Origin: Cheilinus undulatus
Lineage: Eukaryota > Chordata > Actinopteri > Labriformes > Labridae
Direction: 5' to 3'
NCBI RefSeq assembly: GCF_018320785.1
Contig: NC_054873.1
Span: 20,488,196 to 20,552,195, forward strand
Length of the DNA stretch: 64,000 nucleotides
Positions 34,516-46,500 of this stretch are shown in pieces. Positions within the stretch are counted from its first letter, which is position 1, and each line of letters starts with the position of its first letter. A model generated the notes under the pieces. The model did not search any database, was not told the origin of the DNA, and saw only the letters and a list, made by a program, of their open reading frames with translations. The position numbers and the translations under genes were made by a program.

Positions 34516-37500
34516 CTGATAAAAAAACACAGATTGTAAAAAGAAATCAGAAACACTTTGGTCCAACAACGGCTTTTGGTATTTTAACCTTTAGTTAGCC
34601 AGGTAAGTCCCATTGAGGTCAGAGATCTCTTTTTTTAAGGGAGACGTGACCAAGAATGGCAGCTATCCACAGTTTCAACAACCAATACGCCTGAACACAT
34701 ACAGTACAGTACATATAAGTCATTATCAAATTAAACTGTAACATTCAGAAAGTTTGGCTTCAAGAGCTTGTTCAACTAAAGACCACGTGTGTGAAGAATG
34801 AAGACCTATACAGACAGATCTTGAGGAACTAGCCAACAAAGGGCCTGATTAAATCTTATCTTGCGTAAAGTCATTCTTTTTTATGTCTTGTCCTTCCTGA
34901 CACTCCTGTATCACTTAATCCCTCCCACACTGTACTTTTCAATCATAATTCTGAAAACAAAAACTAAGAACTGCAGAGGACATGAACCTAATCCTTTTTC
35001 GCAGAGCTCTGTCTTGCCAGAAGTCATACAACTACTTTAATATTTTACAAATGTTCCTCAGTCATCAATTCTGTATACTTACTGATGACTGATTTAATCC
35101 TGCTCCATGACTAAAAATAAAAAACAATATTTATCAATCTTCATTTAAAAACCCTGATCTTAAGATGCAACCATGTATTGTTTCAGGCATGTTTGGGCCA
35201 AAATTGAGCCTAAAAAAAGGCGTAAATGTGGCGAGTAAGCCACCTGGAGGCACCATCAGCGGGAAGGAGGATCGACACAACTCCCATCATGATTTGGATG
35301 TCTTTGCATATTACCAGGGGCATGGAAAAATAATCTGTTGAAAAAATAAAGTCCACGCCTTTATGGCGGAGTAAGGGGTTGATGTGGCATTTAAGAATTT
35401 GCCCAGAATACTGATGTCCCAAGGGCCCGAAAACTATCAGCGGTCTCCAGGTGTATTATCAGGTGTGAAAAGACTGGGACAAAAGAAATGCTGTCAAGCT
35501 TGACCTTGGCTGCCGAGCAAGATAGATCTGTCATTATCTTTGACTATTACTGATCATTATTTTAATCACTTACCTAAAAATGCAGAAAAATAGGGGGATT
35601 TTCTGAGCATTTCACATGCTGTTTAATCCTTAAGGGTCCACAATCACACCGGTGTGATTTCACTTATTTTTGTCACATGTTCTTGTCGCATGTAAACAAA
35701 GCCACATTTTGCATTGCAATCACTTAGTGTGGAGCGTGGTTTCTCTTTTCATTTTTGTTTGATGTCAATTGGCTAAGTTAAACAGGAAATATGATCGTTT
35801 GAATTTGATATAAATATTAATCTTACATATAGGGGACAGGTGACCATACTGTACAGGACTGGCACTGGTAATTTTTTCAGAATTTTGTACTTTCTTTAAA
35901 AAAAAACAATATACATTTCTGAATAAAATTTTTGAAAATCCATTTTTTGGGGCGGTTGTGTTTTTCTGGAGGTAAGTAAAACTTTAACAAAAAAGTTTTC
36001 ATTCCATAAAGCTGAGGTAGTGCCAAAAAAATGATACCAAATATGAGCATGGTATTGGAAAAGTATTAACAAAATGGCAAAATAGCCAGTGGACCTCTTA
36101 GGGTTAAAACCACAAATAAACTCCACCAGGATGGTAGAGCAGCCCATGGGTTGTCTCTGAGGCAAAATCTAGGACTAAGATTTTAACTTCCTACTAGTGT
36201 CTGAAGTAACCATAGATGATCTCAGATTCTGCTGTACCGACTTATCAATTCGACAAAAACAAGCCACAGCTTGGTGAATGAAACAAACAAAAATAATTAA
36301 CTTAGGGGGGAGATGGATAAGTTCATTGTAATTTAAATTTACCCACAAGGGTACCTGAACAGAAAATGTTGAGCGGGTTTACATTTAACAGTCATTTTTG
36401 GAGGATTTGTCCGTTAATTTCAGTTTGCCTCTTCCCTGGGACTCAAGGACTCCAGAAGCTTGGTCTTGGACATACATTTACAACCTAGCACCTGGGTGCT
36501 ACATTTTTAAAGAGGCAGGGCCTCAAAATCTACAGAGTTATTGGGAAATGCAAACTTCTTCTGAAAGGCTGATCCTAAGGAAAGCCTAGAAACAGTATTA
36601 TGGATGATTCAGGGAATGTTTCTGTAGATTCAGACGCCCCGACATATTTGGCCAAGGTGGGAAGGGGCTGGGTGGAAAAGATTAACATGAAGAATACAAG
36701 AAGTGTCTCAGACATTACAAGACTCCAATGTCCAAATGGTCTATTTTTACCCATGTAGTGATATTTTGAGTGCTGCTGCTCCTCATAGTTCTACAAGCAT
36801 CATTACTTTGGTGCGATACATAATTTGGACATTGGAGCCCTGCAGGGTTTGACATATTTTCTTGTTTGCTTCAGGGATAATTCCACTGCCTCTACTGAAA
36901 TAGTACATTGTAAGGTTAGTGTTGTCTAAAGAATTGTTGCATAACTGCACAAGTGGAATAAAGAAACTTTTCATTCTCTATGATAAACTGAATGAAGATG
37001 CTTCCTCCTCAGAAACATGCTGCTCATGTTTAGCTGTGCAGTTATTTAATACAAAAATAAAACAAGGAAAAATGTTAACCAGTTAGCTAGCTGACTTTAG
37101 AAACTGAACTGAGCTGAAACAGATTCGTTATTTAAACAGACACTTTTGAGAATAAATTACAAGAGCATGAAGGCTGCAGGGGTTTTATGTAAGATAGAAT
37201 TGCGGAGTTTTTTTCTCACCTGGATCCTGATGAATCGAGGTCTTGCATAGGCTGGGAGGTAGGTGACGACCTGCTTGTAGGCGTCCAAACAGTCAAAATC
37301 TTCTTCTTCTTTTAAAGTGACAGCTGCCATACCAATGCGGCCCTCATGGCCTAAGAAGACATTCAATAAAAATGCAATCATAAAGTCAGTGAGTTTGAGA
37401 TGCTGGGTAAAATGTTAACACCTAGAACTACAGCCTGGTGGTTGGATGCTTCTGCGAGGTAAACAATTGCTGGATAATTGCCTGATGACCTTTGACCGAT

Positions 37501-40500
37501 CACCACCAAAATCAATTCATCCTTAAATTAGGGTGTAACTCTGTGCAAAGTCTGAAGAAAATCCCTAAAAGTGTCACCAAGATGTTGCATTCACAAAAAC
37601 GGCCCAGACAGACAGAAGGACAACCAGTTGTCGACCTGAAGGTATATACACAGAATTTCAAATGTTGAGCCATGGAAATCACAGTATTTATGGGAAATCA
37701 TATGCTAATTTAAGATTTGACACCAAAAAACATGTCTCAAAAAAGTTGGGATGGGGCACCTGTACCCCTCTGGAGAATCACCTCGTTTTAAAACTAAATG
37801 GTGTAACTAACACGCTGATCAGACCAGTTTCTGTGACTCTGAAAGTTCAACGTTTAACCATTTTTGCTAAAAGTATGTCAGCTACTCATTTTAGATACTC
37901 ATCTTCTCTAAGTTGTTCTTTTTCTACCCTTTCTGTTACTTACATGTACTAAGTTATCCATATTAAATGAGGATTTTCTTTTTTTTAGCATTTTAAAACT
38001 TTTTCAGTCCTTCATTGACACCGTCCAACCTTTTTTGAAGCATGTTGCAAGTACCAAATTCAAAGTGGACGTGTAGTTTTCAAAAACAATGACATTTCTA
38101 AGTTTCAATGTTTGATATGTTGTCTTAGGCTGACTACACACTGGACCAATGATCATCAACTGGCAACATGAGGACCATAGCCAGCCCCTCCCTAGCCTTG
38201 CCTCCAGTCCCCAGAAGATTATTAAATTCAGATATTTTATCAGAAATGACTAAATGTTTAATGAGTCTTATAGAAATACACCTGTCAGCCATTATTAGTG
38301 AATATTCCACCAGGAGGACGAGCTACAGCTTTTAAAAAAGCTTTGCTTGCTGAGCTGGTTGTGTACTGAAAAGTCGTAGCCTTGGATTGGTAAAGCTGAA
38401 GAAAACCCTCCGCTCTCATGACTGAAACCTCACTTATGTATTATCTTGTCTACATTAGAATGGGGTATTATTGTCAGGCTTTTTGTTTCATTGTGTCACA
38501 TGCTGTTTTTATCTACAGTTGCATCTCAAAAAAATTGAACATCCTGAAAAAATTGATTTTTTTGTTGTTGTTGTTTGTTTGTTTGTTGTTGTTGTTTTTT
38601 TGCTGTTATTAGCTTGTTTTTTTAATGATTTTCTGTTTTTTTTTTTTTTTTGATGCACCAGTAGTGTTTAAATGCATGTTACCAGTTTTTCTTATCATCT
38701 TATCAGTGTAAAAGAATAAACACGTCTGTCAGTCTATTCTTGATTAACTCTGCATTTTTGTGTCATCTTTCTGCTTTGGGATCTTTGAGAGTGTTTGCAC
38801 CAATCATGTCACATCAAACTCAGGGATGGGCAACGTCAGCACAGAATTTTGGAGCTAAAATATCTCACCCGCCCCCTTGATGCTGGCCGCAGTACTGTTG
38901 TTATGGACTTATCATATTGTTAAGGGCTATAGATAACATATATTTAGATTACTAATTAAATATTTAAACAAAAAATATGCCAATAGGACAGACATATTCA
39001 TTTATATTTTTAGTTGATAATCCAGACTACACAGCATCTGTCAAGAAAAAGCTTGCCCTTGAGAATTGTAGTTGATGGACACTGCACTAGATGATTTTCA
39101 GATCTCAACTGATTCTAACAGAAAATATCTGGTTGGTGATACTATCTGGTTTGTTAACTCTCATTAGCTAGTATGGGTATTGTGTTTGAGGCAGCCCAAC
39201 CTGTAAATCTAAAAATCAAACTATTTTTTTATTTCTGAGGATTATTTCCACAAATACTTTATTGCAACAAGCCTCAGACAGGATCACACTGCCTTGTCAT
39301 AGGAAGGGAGATGCTAATTTGCCCTAAAAATGGGTTTAAATCAAGTAATGTGTAGCCAGCCTTGGTGTTTTTCTGTCAGAATTTGAGATTTCATGATTTT
39401 TTAAAAAGTATCATTAAAGAACAGTTGGCAGGGTGCTGGTTTAGCTCAGTCAGTAGAATGTGTGCCAATGAACAGAGGCTATTGTCCTTGATGCACCAGT
39501 CACTGGATTGATTACCAGTCTCTACACTGCTTGGTGCATGTCTTCCCCCATTCCCTCTCCTCATATTTCATGTCTCTCGCTTCAGCTATCCTGTCATAAT
39601 AAAGGCAAAAAGCTGAAAAAAAAAACAATCTAAAAAATAAAAAACAGCTGGCAGTATCTGTGTTCATCCTAATCTTTTTAACACCACAAAATCTGTTAAA
39701 CAGGTGTAAGATCTGAGCAGGATTATTTCTGAAATCAGTGTCTTTACCTTCAACTTTAACTCCATACACATTTGCCTCCAGAATACAATGAGCCATTGTG
39801 AGAATATCTGCAACCTCTGACGTGGCCACGTTTTCTCCTTTCCACCTGTAAACAAACATCATCCTTTATAACTTAAGATATCTACACAAACTTTTAGACA
39901 CAAATTACAAAAAAACTGAAAGATCGATACAAAACGAGTCTCAACTTGCCTGAAAGTGTCTCCAACGCGATCCTGAAAATACACAAAGTTGTCATGATCA
40001 AACCGTAGTAAATCTCCGGAGTTGAAGTACAAATCGCCTTTCTTCAACACGTCCCGAAGCCTCTTTTTCTCAGTCTGCTGCTTGTTTCCAGCGTAACCAA
40101 CAAACGGAGACCTATGAGTCACCTTTCCCACCAAAAGTCCCACCTCACCTGAGAAAAAGAAACAGTAGAGGTGACGTCTTTAAGAGACCTTTTTTATTTA
40201 CAGCAGCAAAAGACAGTTCATGAAGCATCATGTTTGCCTTTCTAGGTTTTACATGAGATATATTGAAAGCACATAAATTGTGATAGCAATAAAAATGAGA
40301 GAAACAGTAATAATGTACACTTCACTCCCCTATACTGGTATGTTTCTGCCTGTAATACTGTCTCACCTCTGGCTGCCTCGATGCACAGACCCTTTGAGTT
40401 CCTCACAGGTTCCTCCTTCTCGATGTCAAACTTGATCAAAGTGAAGGGGAAGAAAAACTACAACGAAAATGAAAATAGTTAACATATTACAAATTTTAAA

Positions 40501-43500
40501 AATTGCAGTAGCATTTTATTTTATTGGACCATGGCCAAGTAATCTTATAGTAGTATGTGTAATCATCTGGTAATTTATTAAGAAAAAGGTGGTAATTACC
40601 TTGTGACAAGCTGCTATTTTACACAGTAATAACCCAGTAATATTAAGGAACTATTTACCTAATAATAATGTATTAATCATCAAGTAACTCCTCATAATAT
40701 TGTGGCAATTCTCTGATGATAAGGTGGTATTTTACCAAATAATTTCTAAGAAATAAATGAAGAAATTCTATATAAGCTGCTTTATAATTCCCTGGTAATT
40801 ACTTTATTTTGGCATTAAATTAAAATCAGTCCTTCCTGAATAATTTTCAAGTAATTTTAAGGGTTTGGATTAGGGTTAGGGGTTAGGATAAGGGTCAAGG
40901 ATAGGGTTAAGGGGTTAGGAGTTCTCAAGGATACAATCAATTTCCCACAGTCAGTGACCCGCTTGTGGTTTGATTTAAGAATTCAAGGGCAATTTACGGG
41001 CTAGCGCATGCTTGGTCAGGACACCTGTTGTACATTACCCGTCAACTACAAGTGTGTACATGACAGGTCATAAAGGGTTAAAACGGTATTTTCTGGAGTA
41101 ATCAATAAAATTATAAACATGTAGCTACAGCACACCCTCTCAAAAGACATGGCACAGAAAGGGTTAAAGAATTACAACTTACTACAAGGTTATTGCTACC
41201 TTATTCTTGAGAAATGACTCGATAATTACCTCTTATTACTATAAAATTAGAAGCTAATTAGGGACAACTTAAATAAGAGTTTAGGAAATGTTTAGGGAAC
41301 CACTGCAATAAATGATCACCAAATTACGTGCTGGTTCAGAATTACAAGATCATCTTTCTGAAAGTTGATAGGAAATTTTTCTAAAAAATATAAAACAAAA
41401 TGTGGAAAAGTCAGAGGATGAAAGAAATCACAATGATCCATCCTCAAGAAGCAAGGATTATCCATTTAAAATAGGGCTGTCAGCATAAACATGTTAATCA
41501 ACATTAGTTAAGGTCTATTGTAAGTGCATTTATATTATTTTAATCACAGGCTTTATTGTTATTTTGGTTAAGAAATTGCACTGTCTCCATGCAGCCACAG
41601 TGAGGTAAAATAAGTCCACTACTGCTCCTGAATGTCTAATTTTACTTTAAAAAACCACACACAGCTCAGTGGACAAATCACGAGTTATCTGCACCTTATG
41701 TTATGAAACATTTTCCTTTCTACCGTTCCCTTATTTCCTTTTCATTTCATAAAAAGTTCCCTTTTCTTTGATCTACCCAAAGTTCTTCATTATCTTTAAA
41801 AATAAAGCAGGGCTATATCTAAACAGGAAGTCGATTACTCTTAGTTAAAGACTGTAAAAAAAATCCAAATAAAACAAAACCAGTTTAAATGCGAAAAGAT
41901 GAAATTTCAAATAAGATATTAAGGGGAGATTAATTTTGATTAAAATAATCACCTGAGCCCTCATTTACAGTATCATCTAAATGCATCAATTACAGCAGCT
42001 GCATCAGAGCTGGACTGATATTTGCTCCTATCACCTTATGGAGGAAATTGACTCTTCCCACTGCACCGATCTTGGACGTGTAGTTGATGAAGCCGATGTT
42101 TCCCTCTGTGGCAGCGTACAGCTCTTTGATTTTGATGTCCCCAAAGCGATTCAGAAACTCTGACCAAATATCTGTGCGGACTCCATTTCCAATGCCAATC
42201 CTGACTTTGTGGTCTTTGTCGTTGTCTTTCTGCAAAGAGTCAGTGACACAATCAGCCCAACAACCTTCACTAAAACAGTTATCTATTCTTCTCATTGACG
42301 ATGGTCCAATGACCTTTTACCTTGGGAGTGTTGCAGAGGTAGCGTAACGTCTCCCCGATGTACTGCATCACAGTCACATTATACTTCCTGCAGTCATCCC
42401 AAAACTGAGAGGCTGAGAACTTTCTCCTCAGAACAATGGTCATACCTGCAGACAAGCATTGATTCACAGAACATTTATCTTACACGTTGAACTCTAACTG
42501 GGTTGTAAATGTTTGATTTTTATTAAGAGATTCATTACCTCTCTCAATGCCTCCAACCATCCCGATGAGGAAGCCTGCACTGTGATAGAGAGGTAGGTTG
42601 ATGTAGAAGATGTCGTCTGGTGTGACTCCACATGCTGCCTGCAGGAAGGAGGCAGCCCAAACTCTCTCATGGGTGACAAAGGCTGCTTTAGGTAAACCTT
42701 ATGAAGTTAAACACAATGACCACTCCTTTAGTAGGCACACTTAGAAAATATAACATTTTTAAAGAAAAACTCACTACTGAAAAATGATCAACTTCTCTGC
42801 TCCTTGTTCATGAGCTCTGAGTGTCATATCAGACATGTTTACTATAAATCTCTCATCAGGGCACAGATGGCCATGTGGTCACACCCCATGTGCATGGGCA
42901 GTCTGGATTAAAGTGCAGCCTGTGGCTCTTTTCCTGCATAGAGAGCCTAAATATATATCTTTAGAAAAAAACAACCCTCGTCATAATGTTAAAACAACTG
43001 CTGTATTAACATAATAATAAGATTTATTTTTGTGGCTGTCGGTGAGGGCGTGTAATCACTGCTGTCAGTGTGTCAGAGGATTTTCCAGGTATACCTGTTG
43101 TTCCTGATCCGAGGCCTGGGAGATCTTTTCAGACAAAGCATTGATGCCTTCGATGCTGCAGGACTCAGACAGCATGAACACGCGGATCTCCTGCTCTCTC
43201 AGTGTCGGTAAAACTTCCTCCACAGCATCCTGCAGCTCTGTAAACATACAGAGAGAAGCACTCAGCTATGCACATGGAGGCATGTCAGAGAGCACTGTTG
43301 CACAATGCAGCACATGCGGGGCTATATCATGTTACAGCACAGGAAAGGCACATGGTACACCCAAACGTATGTATTTCTCAGAAGTAAAGTTTAAGAGTGA
43401 ACGGAACCTGAAGTGAACTCAGATGTCATTTACACTGCACATTGATCAAAACTGGTTTAATGCCTGAGGTAACTTTAAGACGTCATCATACAGCTCCTGG

Positions 43501-46500
43501 CAAACTTTTATTTCCTCTTTTCTACTCAGTGAAATATTCTCTACTCTCAGCTACACAACGCTAGTTTAAACAACCTCAATACTCAAATGTACAAAGTGTA
43601 TTATACAAAAACTTTATTTAACTTTATACAAGAACTTTAACTATTAGTCAGATTTCTTGTCAAAATAACTGAAAGGCACATGGTACACCCAAACGTATGT
43701 ATTTCTCAGAAGTAAAGTTTAAGAGTGAACGGAACCTGAAGTGAACTCAGATGTCATTTACACTGCACATTGATCAAAACTGGTTTAATGCCTGAGGTAA
43801 CTTTAAGACGTCATCATACAGCTCCTGGCAAACTTTTATTTCCTCTTTTCTACTCAGTGAAATATTCTCTACTCTCAGCTACACAACGCTAGTTTAAACA
43901 ACCTCAATACTCAAATGTACAAAGTGTATTATACAAAAACTTTATTTAACTTTATACAAGAACTTTAACTATTAGTCAGATTTCTTGTCAAAATAACTCA
44001 ATACACTTACAATGAGCAACATCCTCCAGGTATGTCCACAAAAATGTCTTATTTCAAGAGATAAAAAGCAAAAATAACACATGAATTCCCTTTAATGTAT
44101 AAAAAACAGCTAAGTGTCTTGAAAAGGACATCTACGGTTGTGGCCAAATATACACTTAATCATTCCCAGCTCCTTCTTCCCTGCACAGTGAGCCATGTAC
44201 AGTGGAATATATACAGTAGAGCACACACTGGCATGCTTAAAGAATAACTAATAACTAAAATACTGAAACAAAGTTCAGCTGCCGACGACAGCATCATTTC
44301 AATAGCAAAATGAAAAACAGCATATCACTATGAAAAAGCAGCAACACAAGGATCAATAATAAATAACTGTAGGATTTTGCAGATAACTCATTGTGCAGAA
44401 ATTTATTTTCAAAAAAATATGCTTGAATAATAAAATTGTAAACATTTCAGTGTGAAGGAAATATAGGAAATGCATAAAACTTGTGCAATGATAGTATGGT
44501 TGCAAGATGTGCAAAGGGTGAAAGACTGCTGACTAGACATAATCAAAGTATAAAATATGCAATGATGTGGGCAGATTAACATGAGGTAGATAAGATGATT
44601 TATGATAGTTTACATTAATCAGTGCAATCGTGCACATGAGGCGAGGCATTTTACCACTGTGAGCTTTCTCACAGTATCTGAGCTACAGTAAAGCATTAAG
44701 AGACTGTGCAGATATCCATACCGATATATAACTGTAGTTCAGACCTAAAACTTTAGTCCGTCAACAACACTTTAAGACTGAAGGAATAAAAATGAACAGA
44801 GAAAATGACTTCAGCTGATGTAGATCTGTTGGATCTGCAGATACCATGCCGATAATCATGCATCCCAATAGGTGCGCTATGTAGTAAAGCAATGCTCCCT
44901 CAGAGCTCAGACAGCACTACTAAACCTGTATCCACTTAGTTCACTACACAGGGAATGGGTTGTGATTTGGGACACAGCTTTTATTTTGATTAGTACATCT
45001 CATTTAACCAATTCAGTTTGCTAACTGCATTTTTGGGTGTTTTTCACAATAATCAAGCCTTTTTTTTTGCTTTCTTGCCTTGTGTTGTCTTGTGTTTGAG
45101 CACATTTTAAATCTAAACCTAAATATTGTTTCCCTCGGTAAAAATGAAGCTTTAAAGACGATTCAGTTAAGATGTATTTGAGCTTTTTTCCTGTACATTG
45201 TGTCCATGCATCTCACTTCAAGCACAGACTGAAACAAAGTAATCATTAACAGTGACAGTTGGTAAATGGGGTAAAAGTCACAGAAAAAGGCTGATTAGCT
45301 CTGTCTCTCTTATCTCCTGGTTTAACAAGCAGCACCGATGTAATACAGAGTCAACATTAGCAGTCATTCTGAAGAACTGTCCTGATCAGAGGAGTCTGTC
45401 CTTGGAGTATAGAAGCTGAATTCTAATGTGGACGTTGGTTAAAAGCATTGCCTGGAACTACTTAATTCTTATCTGTAATTTAATCCTCCACTACAGAGGT
45501 TAGATAACCCAAGATGGCCAAGAGAGTGACATCATGGGTAATTGAATACCTGCAAGTTTGAAAATGCAAACTAAAAATTAATGATTAAAGTTTTAGAAAA
45601 ATTCTGATCTAAGTTTGAAAATTTTTTCAAACATTTTGACAAAATTTTCCAAACATTTGTGGCAAAAGTCTGACATGTTCTTCAGAAATTTTTGAAAAAT
45701 GTTCAATTAAGGACAAGTAACTTGTTAAAGCACCTCTGTTTTCCAAAGAACACCATATAAAATTGTTTACACTTCTGAAGTGAGTTAAAATCTTCTGGTC
45801 TGTACCAGTAGGGCATGATAAAAACCCACACAGATTAGAGAGGAGCACAGCTTCATTTTGGCTCTGATAGCATCACATCAGATTCTTATCAAACCTTCTG
45901 TATGGTAAAAGAAAGTCCACAGAGCCTTCATCTAAAAGAGAAGTGTACCTTTACAAGCAAATGTGATGGAATGAAAAAACTGAGACCTAATCAGACCCTC
46001 AAACATTCAAACTATAAAGGTTTAGCTGTATACCTCTAAGTTTGGCTAAAAGTATTGCAGGTGCAGTGAGGGACAGAGCAACATCAAACTAAAGGTCAGA
46101 AAAATCTCAGGTCAGTATTTTTCACCACATTAAGCTGCAAAACCTAGAAACCTGAAAGAACCTTATAATCACAATCACATTCAGCTTTAAAGGCCAAGAA
46201 TGCGGATGCATAAAGGGAATTTAATCCCTAATTTGTTTTTCTGTTTCTTTTAATCTCATTAAACAGAGACAGACACAACAACACAGCTAATACACAAAAA
46301 TAAAGAGTGGACATGTCTTTATTGAACACAAGTATGTCAAAAAAAGGAAACAACTGTATGACCATATACTAGAGCTGTCAGGCTTCGAGTTTCTTTTTGA
46401 TTTATTTATCTAAAGTAAGGGTAGCTGTGTAAAAGTATTAGCATGTGTTGGACATAAACACAGTGGTTCTGACCCCAAATATATGTTTCAACAGAAAAGT

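Larger units (their letters stand above)
40458..42034 (-). other. copy A intron 5, repeat-rich
   Basis: It contains a dispersed repeat at 41,466-41,830 related to one in copy B and degenerate TTAGGG-like DNA at 40,857-40,920. The latter sits inside a stretch rich in GGTAATTAC-like words (about 40,540-41,340). Confidence 0.6.

Noticed and set aside
39431..39516. tRNA-like A and B boxes
   Set aside because: They are followed by a CT-rich body and A-rich tail shared with other copies, so this is a SINE head and not a tRNA gene.
43095..43239. Alternative acceptor 2 nt downstream (ACAGAG|CTG) as a way to restore the copy A frame
   Set aside because: It would make the length fit downstream exons but shifts exon 2 itself, which then meets a stop after about 22 codons.
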